Shown one piece after another: positions 15,382-23,498 of a stretch of 35,526 nt of DNA. Under the pieces are notes generated by a model, which was given only the letters and a program-made list of their open reading frames with translations, had not been told where the DNA came from and did no database searches. Position 1 is the first letter of the stretch. Each line of letters begins with the position of its first letter. The stretch is from Clostridia bacterium (GTDB lineage: Bacteria > Bacillota > Clostridia > JAQVDB01). Position numbers and translations under genes: made by a program. The DNA is taken from the NCBI GenBank assembly GCA_028698525.1, contig JAQVDB010000018.1, positions 1-35,526 on the forward strand, written 5' to 3'.

Positions 15382-17037
15382 TTGTCAACCAAAGAAACAT
15401 TCACATGGGAAGAAATTTCCGCAAAAAACCCCATCAACTCTCAAATAAGGTCTACAGTTGAAACTGCTTTCTATGGAAACAATGTAGTAAAAGTTAACTC
15501 AATTAAAGAGGCTTATAAACTTGCCAAGAGTTCCCCCGGTACAATTGTTACCGATATTCCTGTTTATAAACCTGAAGAAATCGGGCTTGATGATGATGCA
15601 AAGGTACTCTTATTCAATGACGGTGCAGTAAAGGGAAGATGTGCAGCTGCACGTAGGATTGTAGGAGAACCTGGAGTAGATGTGGAAGAATACGGTGCCA
15701 AGATAAGAGAGGCAGTATATCATACAAGGTATAGAAAGATGTATCATGCTACAACTTTCATAGGATTGGATAAAGACTTTATGGTAAAAGTACATCTGCT
15801 AATACCGGAAAATCATGAAAACATTATGTATTCATGGATGTTGAACTTCCAATACATTACAGAATATTATTCAAAGATGTATAAAAAATCCAAAGTGCTG
15901 GAAAATGAAGGGGATATCTATATATTCTCTGACCCTGATTGGAAACATCCGGACCATCCCTTAGGACTGACCTTTTTTGATCCTGAACATAATTGCGCAG
16001 CAATTTTAGGAATGAGATATTTTGGAGAACATAAAAAAGGAACACTTACATTAGGCTGGAGCATAGCCAACAGACATGGATTTGCATCCTGTCACGGTGG
16101 ACAAAAAAGATACAACTTAGCAAATGATAAAAAATATGTGGTAGGTGTATTCGGGCTTTCCGGTTCCGGTAAATCCACCATCACTCATGCCAGACATGAC
16201 GGTAAATATGACATAACAGTATTGCACGATGATGCATTCGTAATATCTACTGAAGACGGTTCCTCTGTAGCGCTAGAACCTGCATACTTCGATAAAACTG
16301 CCGACTACCCTATGGCAGACGATGATAACAAATATTTGCTCACTGTTCAAAATAACGGTGCCACTCGGGATGAAAAAGGCAATGTAGTCCTTTTGACGGA
16401 AGACGTCAGAAATGGGAACGGAAGAGCCATGAAATCCAAACTATGGTCCCCGGATAGAGAAGATAAGTTTGAGGAGCCGGTAGATTCGATAATATGGCTT
16501 ATGAAAGACCCTACACTCCCACCTGTGATAAAGATTACAAACGCTAACCTAGCTTCAGTTATGGGTGCAACCTTAGCAACAAAGAGGACCTCTGCTGAAA
16601 GACTGGCTAAAGGCGTTGATCCAAACGCACTGGTCTTTGAACCTTATGCAAATCCTTTTAGGACTTATCCGCTCAGTGAAGATTATAAAAAATTCAAGGC
16701 ATTATTCGAACAGAGAAATGTAGAATGTTATATCTTTAATACTGGTTTCTTTATGGATAAAAAGATACCTAAAGAAGTAACATTATCTTCACTAGAACAT
16801 ATAATGGATGGCACTGCAAAATTCGAAAAATTTGGCGGATGTACAGACATGGAGATGCTCGTTGTTGAAGGTTTTATGCCTGACTTTAACGATGCTGAAT
16901 ATAAAAAGCAGCTGATCTCCAGAATGGAAGACAGGATAAAATACCTTGCATCCAGAGATACAGAAAGAGGTGGCTTTGACAAGCTCCCTGAAGAAGCTAT
17001 TGACATAATGAAAAAATTAGTTGATCAATTAAAATAA
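15382..17037 (+). CDS. Phosphoenolpyruvate carboxykinase (ATP)-like enzyme
   Basis: The 551-residue protein belongs to the ATP-type PEPCK fold, which interconverts oxaloacetate plus ATP with PEP, CO2 and ADP. Visible features are MRYFGEHKKGTLTLGW, matching the family's YxGExKKG segment, and the kinase-1a P-loop GVFGLSGSGKST (around 257-265). At the kinase-2 site there is VLHDDAFVIS instead of the usual IGDDEHGW. It is therefore a divergent clade common in clostridia, and gluconeogenic or anaplerotic direction cannot be told. TTG at 15382 is the likely start, eight bases after AAGGAG; the frame also has GTG at 15373 inside that ribosome site. It is a single-gene unit with its own promoter and a bidirectional terminator. 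Confidence 0.78.
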   Translation: MSTKETFTWEEISAKNPINSQIRSTVETAFYGNNVVKVNSIKEAYKLAKSSPGTIVTDIPVYKPEEIGLDDDAKVLLFNDGAVKGRCAAARRIVGEPGVDVEEYGAKIREAVYHTRYRKMYHATTFIGLDKDFMVKVHLLIPENHENIMYSWMLNFQYITEYYSKMYKKSKVLENEGDIYIFSDPDWKHPDHPLGLTFFDPEHNCAAILGMRYFGEHKKGTLTLGWSIANRHGFASCHGGQKRYNLANDKKYVVGVFGLSGSGKSTITHARHDGKYDITVLHDDAFVISTEDGSSVALEPAYFDKTADYPMADDDNKYLLTVQNNGATRDEKGNVVLLTEDVRNGNGRAMKSKLWSPDREDKFEEPVDSIIWLMKDPTLPPVIKITNANLASVMGATLATKRTSAERLAKGVDPNALVFEPYANPFRTYPLSEDYKKFKALFEQRNVECYIFNTGFFMDKKIPKEVTLSSLEHIMDGTAKFEKFGGCTDMEMLVVEGFMPDFNDAEYKKQLISRMEDRIKYLASRDTERGGFDKLPEEAIDIMKKLVDQLK

Positions 17038-17065
17038 GGATTGGATTTCCAATCCTTATTTTTTT
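17033..17065. terminator. Bidirectional terminator between convergent genes
   Basis: A 12-bp stem, AATAAGGATTGG (17033-17044) with CCAATCCTTATT (17049-17060), is followed by T on the plus strand and includes the stop region of the HD-GYP gene on the minus strand. It serves both convergent transcripts. Confidence 0.85.
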
Positions 17066-19104
17066 GCCTGAATCACTTGTAAAAACGCATCCACTACAAC
17101 AGAATCAAACTGGGTTCCCTTATTACTCTCAAGTTCTAACACAGCTTGCTGTAAGCCCATGGCCTTCTTATACGGCCTCTCGTTTACCATAGCGTCAAAA
17201 GCATCAGCAACTGCGATTATCCTAGCGCCTATATCCACCTTCCCAGCTTTTACTGAATAATACCCTTTTCCATCCATCCTCTCATGGTGGTACTTTATCA
17301 TCTTATCTATCCCGGCCTCTACAAATGCCGGAATATCTTTTATAAAGTCATAACCCTCTTTAGGATGCTGCTTTATAATCTGATATTCTTCGCTGGTAAG
17401 TTTACCCTGCTTGTTCAATATACTATCCTCGACTGCGATCTTACCTATATCGTGCAATAGTGCTGCAAAATATATATTTCTTACCCTGTTCTTACTAAAA
17501 CCCAATTTCCTTGCTATTTCCCTTGAATATTTAGCAACATTTTGGGAATGTGCAGCAGTATACTTGTCCTTTGCATCTATTATCTTGATGAGGGCGATCA
17601 TTCCTCTTGCCCACAGTTTAGTATAATCGGTACTCATCTTTTTCATAGAATCATATAGCTTGTTGAACTCACTTATGCTATAAATATTGCCTAGCCTATC
17701 CTTGCTAGAGATTGTCTCATCTATAGTCTCTTTAAACCTCTCGAAGGGCAGGTAAAAAAAATAGCTGCCCAAAAATGCAATAATCAGGGCTACTATCAGA
17801 ATAACAACAGAAAAAACAAATGTATGCATATATCTGTTTTTAGCTTGTTGTATTATACTGTGCATAGGAAGATACACATGGATCATAATATTATATTTAT
17901 CGAAGCCATATTGTTTATGGATATATGCATTCTCCCATTGCTTCAGGACACTGTCTCTGTCTGGAAGCAATACCTTATATCCCTTCCAGTCTATCCCATC
18001 ATAATCAGAAAAGGAAGAACCGGAATACAGTATTTGCCCATCTTTATCTACTGCATCTACAACCATATTTCTTGATCTCAACAGTATATTATCAATCAGG
18101 GTCTCAACATCATTTATAATAAATATACTATAATCTTGTTGTTCAGGCCTGGATACTACTACCTGTTGCTTTAAATGATAATCGTAAACATACTGATAAT
18201 CCTTTTCAGGCCCCACCTTTCTCCAGATACCTCGTACCCTATCTAACGCATCCTGTTTCCTATCAATGCTAGAATATATCTCATCACCAGCACTGTCATA
18301 CAATATTACATCCTCACACCCCAATCTATCGGCACAATCTTTCACACATCTATCCAGATCAAGCATACCATATTGTATGTTCTTTTTTATAACATCTAAT
18401 TCATACTGAACCTTTTCATCATAATACCTCAACTCATCCTCTACAGCTTGGCTGCTGATAACCAATTGCTCATCCATATTTTCCTTTATGGTATAAAAGA
18501 AGATTGTACGATTTGTAAAAAGAACACCTATACTGCATATACAAATACACAAAACAACTATATGTAAAAAATACTTTCTCGCTGAATAATTGCCCTCCCC
18601 AACCTTTAAAAAACGTCTTAAAGGCTTTCCATAAGTGATAAATTCCGCTATAGTTATATTGACTGCCCCATTTAATGTGTTTTTTAAGATAATCAGCAAA
18701 ATAGAAAGGGTTTCAGCTTTTATTACATAGGTATAAAACAAAGCATGAATAGGTGCTGTAACAAGCAGCCAATAAATCAGATCAAAGTGAATAGCACTAT
18801 ACAACATCCCATCATTAGACTCTTTTCTGCTGCTGAAAAAACCTACAAAGACCGCCTCAAAACAAAATAAAAATACTCCCAGAGGGTGCCCCCATAGTGA
18901 TATAGTATAAAAAGAAGCGATAAATGCAGATATCAAACCGTATAAAGGTCCATAAATCAATGAAGGAATGATAGAAATAATCCCTCCGAACAGCATATCT
19001 ATCCCAAAATACATATTGAAACTGAAAAATCTATTAATCAGCAGTCCTAATATACCACATAGGACGGATACTACAACCTTGAATGCAACATTTTCTGACT
19101 TCAC
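17056..19104 (-). CDS. Membrane HD-GYP domain protein, putative c-di-GMP phosphodiesterase
   Basis: The 682-residue protein starts at GTG 19104, seven bases after GGGGG. The N-terminus (~5-170) has five to six membrane helices (YFGIDMLFGGIISIIPSLIY, SFYTISLWGHPLGVFLFCFE). A further segment precedes an extracellular region (~205-420), then another membrane segment and a linker. The HD-GYP domain occupies ~480-680, with the HD pair in LLHDIGKIAV near residue 550, then KQHPKEGYDFI, YHHERMDGKGYY and IIAVADAFDAM. The metal ligands look complete, but the GYP signature reads GYY. The family hydrolyses c-di-GMP to GMP; activity here is probable but the signature change deserves testing. It ends in a terminator shared with the convergent PEPCK-like gene. 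Confidence 0.85.
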   Translation of the reverse strand: MKSENVAFKVVVSVLCGILGLLINRFFSFNMYFGIDMLFGGIISIIPSLIYGPLYGLISAFIASFYTISLWGHPLGVFLFCFEAVFVGFFSSRKESNDGMLYSAIHFDLIYWLLVTAPIHALFYTYVIKAETLSILLIILKNTLNGAVNITIAEFITYGKPLRRFLKVGEGNYSARKYFLHIVVLCICICSIGVLFTNRTIFFYTIKENMDEQLVISSQAVEDELRYYDEKVQYELDVIKKNIQYGMLDLDRCVKDCADRLGCEDVILYDSAGDEIYSSIDRKQDALDRVRGIWRKVGPEKDYQYVYDYHLKQQVVVSRPEQQDYSIFIINDVETLIDNILLRSRNMVVDAVDKDGQILYSGSSFSDYDGIDWKGYKVLLPDRDSVLKQWENAYIHKQYGFDKYNIMIHVYLPMHSIIQQAKNRYMHTFVFSVVILIVALIIAFLGSYFFYLPFERFKETIDETISSKDRLGNIYSISEFNKLYDSMKKMSTDYTKLWARGMIALIKIIDAKDKYTAAHSQNVAKYSREIARKLGFSKNRVRNIYFAALLHDIGKIAVEDSILNKQGKLTSEEYQIIKQHPKEGYDFIKDIPAFVEAGIDKMIKYHHERMDGKGYYSVKAGKVDIGARIIAVADAFDAMVNERPYKKAMGLQQAVLELESNKGTQFDSVVVDAFLQVIQAKK

Positions 19105-19253
19105 TTGCTGACCCCCGGCAAAGATTATTGTTATTCTACTAACATTATACAATTTTATACATTCTTAAACAATCAAAATATAGTGTGTTGCACTCATAGC
19201 AAAAAATTTAATACATACTTCCTAGTATATTAGTCCTTGCCTTATAGGTCTTA

Positions 19254-19976
19254 TTATTCAATAATAATTATTCCCAAACTCTCATAAGTCTGGTGATCTA
19301 CATGATCGTTTATAGGCAATCCGTTCTGCTTTTTATATTCTATCAAAGAATGTTTGGTTCCTTCTCCAAAACGTCCGTCCAACGGCCCGTCATAATATCC
19401 TTTTATTTTCAACCTTTTCTGTACTTCCAACACATCTGCCCCTCTATGACCTGGCTCCAACTGACGCAAACCGTTACCAAAATTACCATAAGGCCCCCCG
19501 TTTATCACCACAAGGGTATTGTGAGGTATCAGATCATAAAGTTCCTCAACATTATTATTATTCATCCTTATACAACCGTGAGAAGCAGCATAACCTATGC
19601 TACCCGGCTTATTGGTCCCATGGATGCCATATATACCCCAAGGTACATCCAGCCCCATCCATCTGCTCCCAAATCCACTCCCCCAATTCTTGGCCTTATG
19701 AACAACCCTCCATATCCCGATAGGAGAAGGACTTCTATCCTTGCCTATAGATATAGGGTATTTTTTTATAACTTTATCTCCCTCAATAACATAGAGAAGG
19801 GTTTGGTTTAGATCTATATAAATATGTACATCATTTTCTTGATCGTCCCCTTGTTCTTTATTTAAGCACTCTGCTTCCCACTGGCTGTACATAGTATTTT
19901 TATCTTTATGCATGTATTGATAATTTACCAGTGTAAGTAATATCAATATCACAACTGTAAATGCTATCTTTCTCAC
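19254..19976 (-). CDS. L,D-transpeptidase (YkuD) with C-terminal peptidoglycan-binding domain
   Basis: The 240-residue protein starts at GTG 19976, set by GGGAGG six bases upstream. Residues ~5-22 form an uncleaved signal anchor. The YkuD domain (~48-165) contains HIYIDLNQTLLYVIEGD, the conserved YGIHGT and the active-site motif SHGCIRM with nucleophile Cys135. Residues ~175-240 are a PG_binding_1 domain (DVLEVQKRLKIKGYYDGPLD, FGEGTKHSLIEYKKQNGL). The enzyme makes 3-3 cross-links or tethers to peptidoglycan outside the membrane, or acts in spore cortex maturation. It stands alone after an upstream minus-strand terminator (20022-20048). Confidence 0.92.
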   Translation of the reverse strand: MRKIAFTVVILILLTLVNYQYMHKDKNTMYSQWEAECLNKEQGDDQENDVHIYIDLNQTLLYVIEGDKVIKKYPISIGKDRSPSPIGIWRVVHKAKNWGSGFGSRWMGLDVPWGIYGIHGTNKPGSIGYAASHGCIRMNNNNVEELYDLIPHNTLVVINGGPYGNFGNGLRQLEPGHRGADVLEVQKRLKIKGYYDGPLDGRFGEGTKHSLIEYKKQNGLPINDHVDHQTYESLGIIIIE

Positions 19977-20021
19977 GCATATCCCTCCCATTTATTCCAT
20001 ATATATTCATTACAAAATAAA

Positions 20022-20048
20022 AAAAATACCTGAACAATCAAGTATTTT
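20022..20048 (-). terminator. Minus-strand terminator upstream of the YkuD gene
   Basis: On the minus strand AAAATACTTGA pairs with TCAGGTATTTT (one mismatch) and eight T follow. It directly follows the 33-codon minus-strand frame (stop at 20047), which suggests that something is transcribed into it. Confidence 0.7.
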
Positions 20049-20148
20049 AATTGCTTAATACAACAAAATCCGACTTTTTTCTAGTTTTACTATTGACATA
20101 TTCGGATAATACGTTATAATTATTTATTGTTGTTAATTTTTTTTTCAC
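20047..20148 (-). CDS. Possible 33-residue peptide between two terminators
   Basis: GTG at 20148 is preceded by GGGGGGATATGT, almost the same ribosome-site context as the YkuD gene's GGGAGGGATATGC. The 33 residues (MKKKLTTINNYNVLSEYVNS, then KTRKKSDFVVLSN) are basic at both ends with no membrane segment. The stop falls exactly at the start of a minus-strand terminator. No homologue is known to me, and a consensus plus-strand promoter overlaps it, so this could be chance; low confidence. Confidence 0.3.
   Translation of the reverse strand: MKKKLTTINNYNVLSEYVNSKTRKKSDFVVLSN
20093..20120 (+). promoter_or_regulatory. Near-consensus sigma-A promoter facing a terminator, candidate small RNA
   Basis: TTGACA (20093-20098), a 16-bp spacer and TATAAT (20115-20120) point to the plus strand, where no gene begins. 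A transcript from about 20127 would meet the hairpin at 20191-20211 after ~90 nt. This is the only perfect hexamer pair noticed in the window outside gene leaders. Confidence 0.5.
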
Positions 20149-20185
20149 ACATATCCCCCCGTTTCTTTTTGATATACATTTAAAT

Positions 20186-20216
20186 AAAAAAATACCTGGA
20201 AATCAGGTATTTTTTT
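20186..20216. terminator. Bidirectional terminator after the pseudopilin operon
   Basis: AATACCTG (20191-20198), a 5-base loop, CAGGTATT (20204-20211), with an A run before and seven T after. It ends minus-strand transcription from the pseudopilin genes and could also end a plus-strand small RNA. Confidence 0.8.
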
Positions 20217-20226
20217 ATTGTTCATT

Positions 20227-20745
20227 TCAATATTTTGTATAGTATAAAACAGTAGTTCCTTGTTCCGGAAGGGAAAGATGGATTATATTATTTAACAAAA
20301 TCTCAGAATGAATATCAAATTCATTGTCATCTATGCGTGCATTTATAATAAATCCTATCAGATTGCCTGTTGACCCAGGCAAAAACTCGATGGACTCTAT
20401 AGTATCCCCTGTCACCTTTTTTGTGCTGGTCTTCCCCTTATATACAGTTTGTATAACCAACCACTTGTTTTTTGTATCGTCTTGCAGCTTTATACAATAA
20501 TATGTCTCCTCATCCCCCGGAACGGTGTGAGATATCATCCTAGCATTTCGCAACTCTTTCTCTATAACCTGACCGGCTAAATGAGCATCCTGCTGCACCT
20601 GAGAGCGCTGGGTATCTTTTTTAAATGTTTTAAACCCTGTAACATATATATTAAATATGACAGCCAATATCACCGCAAAAATAGCAAGAACAAATATCAA
20701 CTCTATCAAAGTCAGTCCGCTATGTTTAGAAATCTTCCTCATCAT
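20227..20745 (-). CDS. Type IV pilin-like (pseudopilin) protein, PilW/ComGF-like
   Basis: The product (172 residues from ATG 20745) begins with a short basic leader and the class III signal SGLTLIELIFVLAIFAVILA, which a prepilin peptidase cleaves after Gly; Glu is at position 5 of the mature chain. The rest is a pilin-like globular domain (TQRSQVQQDAHLAGQVIEKELRN) typical of larger minor pseudopilins. The frame extends to ATG 20778 directly after the preceding stop, but that start has no ribosome site; the true start is uncertain. It is the last of three linked genes and is followed by a terminator. It probably caps or primes a pilus-like filament. Confidence 0.8.
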   Translation of the reverse strand: MMRKISKHSGLTLIELIFVLAIFAVILAVIFNIYVTGFKTFKKDTQRSQVQQDAHLAGQVIEKELRNARMISHTVPGDEETYYCIKLQDDTKNKWLVIQTVYKGKTSTKKVTGDTIESIEFLPGSTGNLIGFIINARIDDNEFDIHSEILLNNIIHLSLPEQGTTVLYYTKY

Positions 20746-20778
20746 AATCAGAATGCACCGCCCCACCTTTGAAAACAT

Positions 20779-21147
20779 CTATTCAGGGATAAAAGATGTT
20801 AGCACTACCTTCCCATTGGATTTTTGCTTTACTTGAATTTCCACTCCTGATACTTGTGCCCCACCTATTATAATGTCCCTTTTTTGTTTACTTATAGTTA
20901 AGCGTGAATCTGCAGACACTACATAATTAGAATCAGCAATAGCATTATCCATTTCCCGCCGAGCAGAAAACAATATATCCGTTTTTTCCCCTGCCCCAAA
21001 TATTTGTCTGGTATTTATATCAAAAGAACCGATCAATAATATGGATAATATGCTTATGATAAATAACGATACTATAACCTCTATGAGGGTAAAACCGTCC
21101 TTTCCCCATATCATTTTATTGTTGCTCTTCTTATTGTTCTCAATCAT
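20779..21147 (-). CDS. Type IV pilin-like (pseudopilin) protein, PilV/GspI-like
   Basis: The 122-residue protein has a leader MIENNKKSNNKMIWGKDG followed by the methylation/cleavage motif FTLIEVIVSLFIISILSILL, with Glu5 of the mature protein present. The C-terminal half is a short beta-rich domain (GGAQVSGVEIQVKQKSNGKV). The ATG at 21147 shares ATGA with the stop of the upstream gene, implying translational coupling; a TTG two codons earlier is a less likely start. It is the middle gene of the three-gene exported-filament cluster. No pilus ATPase, platform protein or prepilin peptidase lies in the window. Confidence 0.82.
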   Translation of the reverse strand: MIENNKKSNNKMIWGKDGFTLIEVIVSLFIISILSILLIGSFDINTRQIFGAGEKTDILFSARREMDNAIADSNYVVSADSRLTISKQKRDIIIGGAQVSGVEIQVKQKSNGKVVLTSFIPE

Positions 21148-22472
21148 TTCCAATAATCCTTCTCATATGATAAAAAATTGCCTTGTCCGTCTTCAACAGG
21201 TATCAACATACCTTCAGAAACAGAGTCATCATAAATAATGCTAGATCCTCCCTGCACCCTCACATCCCCGGCTACCACCGCTCCTTTGAAGATCCCGCTG
21301 TTTCTGATAACTACATCAGCATAAGGCGCATATAAGGCTGATGCATACACCGATGAACCACCACCAATATTTACATCTTTGCCTCCAGTTACAATGTTGC
21401 CTACAATATTTCCGGAACCGCCTAAATTAAGGGCAGCCTCTTTTATATATACATTGCCAACCACCTTTGTAGAACCCTTTATATTCATAGGCTGATCTCC
21501 GGCATAGTACAATAACAATTGATCACTGGTTCCATCTCCATTGATTGCGCTGCTGCCTCCTATCTTGAAACTATCTTCCACATATAGTTCCAGCCTTCCT
21601 TGGCCTTTTAAAATGATATTTCCCTGATTTATTTCCAGTTTCCCTACCTTTATCCTGCGTATCGACTCACCTAATTCTATTATAAGGGAGCCATTTCCAG
21701 ATACAGTGATACCAGAATAACTACAATCCCCGCTTATTGTGTATTCTTCATGAGGCCAATTTCCTACTATAAGATTGCCCCCCACTACAGGAGAGACATC
21801 GGCAGGCAGAGGCAAGTGCTCCGGAAAATCAGGAAATTTAGGCGCCAAATACCTTCTAGGAGAATTCAACACCTTTATATCCCCATGGATGGATGCACTG
21901 CCGGATAAATCCACCACTTTATCGGCATCCGCTCCTGGGACAACATAAAGATCTCCATCTATACGAGCAGACCCTGACAGCTCTATGCTTGAATCTTTGC
22001 TTGAATTTGAACATACAGGGCCTATTATGGTGGAGCTGCCTCCAATACTAATACCGGACATGGAGAATGCTGCCATATCAAACCCTGTTATCACATCTTC
22101 CACCCTGCTGGGCTTCATCACCAACTCTATCTTATCGCTCACTTCACCTACAAAGCCAGTTGACTCTATGATCAATTCATCTGCATCCTTGCTTATTTCA
22201 ACCTTAAAATCATCCTGTGAAAGCTTTCCTGACAAAAAAATCGGAAAGTCCAAATTAAAAAGCTGGGTGGGATCCAAACCCATAATCCAGCTAGCAGCTG
22301 AATCGGCACCAGAGCGGGCAACATAATACGCCTGAACTATATCATGCTGTCTTTCAGTCCTTTTTGCTTCGGTCACACCTAAAATAGCCAATACAGATGC
22401 AAATATTATAAATATAGAACTTACAAGAACAGTTATAATCAACGCTGATCCTCTATCTTTATGGTTTTTCAT
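21144..22472 (-). CDS. PilX-like exported protein with Gly/Ser-rich beta-helix repeats
   Basis: The 442-residue protein starts MKNHKDRGSALIITVLVSSI, the PilX/pseudopilin-like N-terminus with one membrane helix (~9-30), followed by YYVARSGADSAASWIM, common in PilX-type proteins. From ~150 onward there are repeated short strands with GGSS, SGSARIDGDL, SGSASIHGDI, GSTKVVGNV and SGNIVGNIV, recalling bactofilin or right-handed beta-helix polymer-forming proteins. The architecture fits a surface filament or adhesin subunit. The ribosome site is odd: AGGAGG lies one base from the ATG, while GGGGG stands ~10 bases further up. A 15-bp inverted repeat lies upstream (22510-22545). Confidence 0.72.
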   Translation of the reverse strand: MKNHKDRGSALIITVLVSSIFIIFASVLAILGVTEAKRTERQHDIVQAYYVARSGADSAASWIMGLDPTQLFNLDFPIFLSGKLSQDDFKVEISKDADELIIESTGFVGEVSDKIELVMKPSRVEDVITGFDMAAFSMSGISIGGSSTIIGPVCSNSSKDSSIELSGSARIDGDLYVVPGADADKVVDLSGSASIHGDIKVLNSPRRYLAPKFPDFPEHLPLPADVSPVVGGNLIVGNWPHEEYTISGDCSYSGITVSGNGSLIIELGESIRRIKVGKLEINQGNIILKGQGRLELYVEDSFKIGGSSAINGDGTSDQLLLYYAGDQPMNIKGSTKVVGNVYIKEAALNLGGSGNIVGNIVTGGKDVNIGGGSSVYASALYAPYADVVIRNSGIFKGAVVAGDVRVQGGSSIIYDDSVSEGMLIPVEDGQGNFLSYEKDYWK

Positions 22473-22509
22473 ACCTCCTAAACCCCCAAAAACACGGCAT
22501 TTTACGACA

Positions 22510-22545
22510 AATAAGTTATATAATTATTATATTATATAACTTATT
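22510..22545. repeat. Perfect 15-bp inverted repeat upstream of the pseudopilin operon
   Basis: AATAAGTTATATAAT (22510-22524), a 6-base loop and its exact complement ATTATATAACTTATT (22531-22545). It lacks a T run on either side, so it is not a typical terminator; it contains TATAAT sequences and may be an operator over the pseudopilin promoter. It also lies just beyond the rsmA stop. Confidence 0.6.
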
Positions 22546-22559
22546 AAAATTAAATACAT

Positions 22560-23435
22560 TCATAGATGTATTATATACCTTTCAAGCTGATATGCAATTC
22601 TTTTAAACTCCTCTATACCTAATGTCTCCGCCCTTGCGTAAGGGTCTATCCCTGATCGGGTCAATACTTGTGTCATCTCGTCCTTGTTTATATCAAATAT
22701 CCCGGAGCGATGCAGTGAATTTATCAATGTCTTACGTCTCTGGGAGAAGGCAGCTTTTACAGTCTTAAAAAAGGCCTGTCTGTTATCCTTCTCAACCAGC
22801 GGCTTGTCCAATACTTCTAGCTTTACCAATGCAGAGCCCACCTTGGGTTTAGGCATAAAAACATCAGGTGGAACTGTGAAAGCGATGTCAACTTGTGCGT
22901 AGGATTGAACTGCCACTGATATGGTACCATAATCCTTGCTCCCGGGATTTGCCTTGAGCCTGTCCGCCACTTCTTTTTGCATCATCACCGTCATACTTTC
23001 TATATCATAACCTTCCTCCAGCAACCTCATTATTATAGGGGTTGTTATGTAATAAGGAAGATTGGCTACCACCTTAAAAGAATGGCTGTCAAATTGATGT
23101 TTTATTATATCCTGCAGATCTGCTTTCAATATATCATCATTTATTATACAAACATTATGGTAATCAGCCAGTGTATAGTTCAAAACAGGCAATAAACTTT
23201 TGTCTATCTCCACTACAACTACCTTTTTGGCCTTTTGTGCAATAGCTTGTGTCAGTGTTCCTATCCCAGGGCCTATCTCAAGAACATAGTCATGCCTGGT
23301 TATACCAGAACTTTGAATTATCTTGTTCAATATATTTTGGTCGATGAGAAAATTCTGCCCCAAAACCTTAGAAAATTTAAAATCAAATTTTCTGGATATA
23401 TCTGTTATCACACTTGGCGAAGTAAGCTTTTCCAT
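22560..23435 (-). CDS. rsmA: 16S rRNA dimethyladenosine transferase RsmA (KsgA)
   Basis: The 291-residue enzyme dimethylates two adjacent adenosines in helix 45 of 16S rRNA (A1518 and A1519 in E. coli numbering) using S-adenosylmethionine. The SAM motif is VLEIGPGIGTLTQAIA, with ...VVEIDKSL; the catalytic motif IV is NLPYYITTPIIMRLL. FSQRRKTLINSL and the helical C-terminal domain are typical. ATG at 23435 follows GAGGGGG; the frame opens seven codons earlier without support. It sits downstream of the yabE-like gene, as in Bacillus subtilis, but the rnmV gene expected between them is missing and a terminator occupies the gap. Confidence 0.95.
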   Translation of the reverse strand: MEKLTSPSVITDISRKFDFKFSKVLGQNFLIDQNILNKIIQSSGITRHDYVLEIGPGIGTLTQAIAQKAKKVVVVEIDKSLLPVLNYTLADYHNVCIINDDILKADLQDIIKHQFDSHSFKVVANLPYYITTPIIMRLLEEGYDIESMTVMMQKEVADRLKANPGSKDYGTISVAVQSYAQVDIAFTVPPDVFMPKPKVGSALVKLEVLDKPLVEKDNRQAFFKTVKAAFSQRRKTLINSLHRSGIFDINKDEMTQVLTRSGIDPYARAETLGIEEFKRIAYQLERYIIHL

Positions 23436-23462
23436 TATTTTTACCCCCTCTTCCATATAAAC

Positions 23463-23498
23463 AGATAAAAACCAGGGGCGATACCCTGGTTTTTATCT
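23463..23498. terminator. Terminator after the yabE-like gene
   Basis: A 15-bp perfect stem, AGATAAAAACCAGGG (23463-23477) with CCCTGGTTTTTATCT (23484-23498), has symmetric T-rich arms. It overlaps the last codons of the yabE-like gene and isolates rsmA from it. Confidence 0.85.

Noticed and set aside
19293-19811. 172-codon plus-strand frame inside the YkuD gene
   Set aside because: It is antisense to a gene with clear YkuD and peptidoglycan-binding motifs, and no ribosome site or family resemblance was found.
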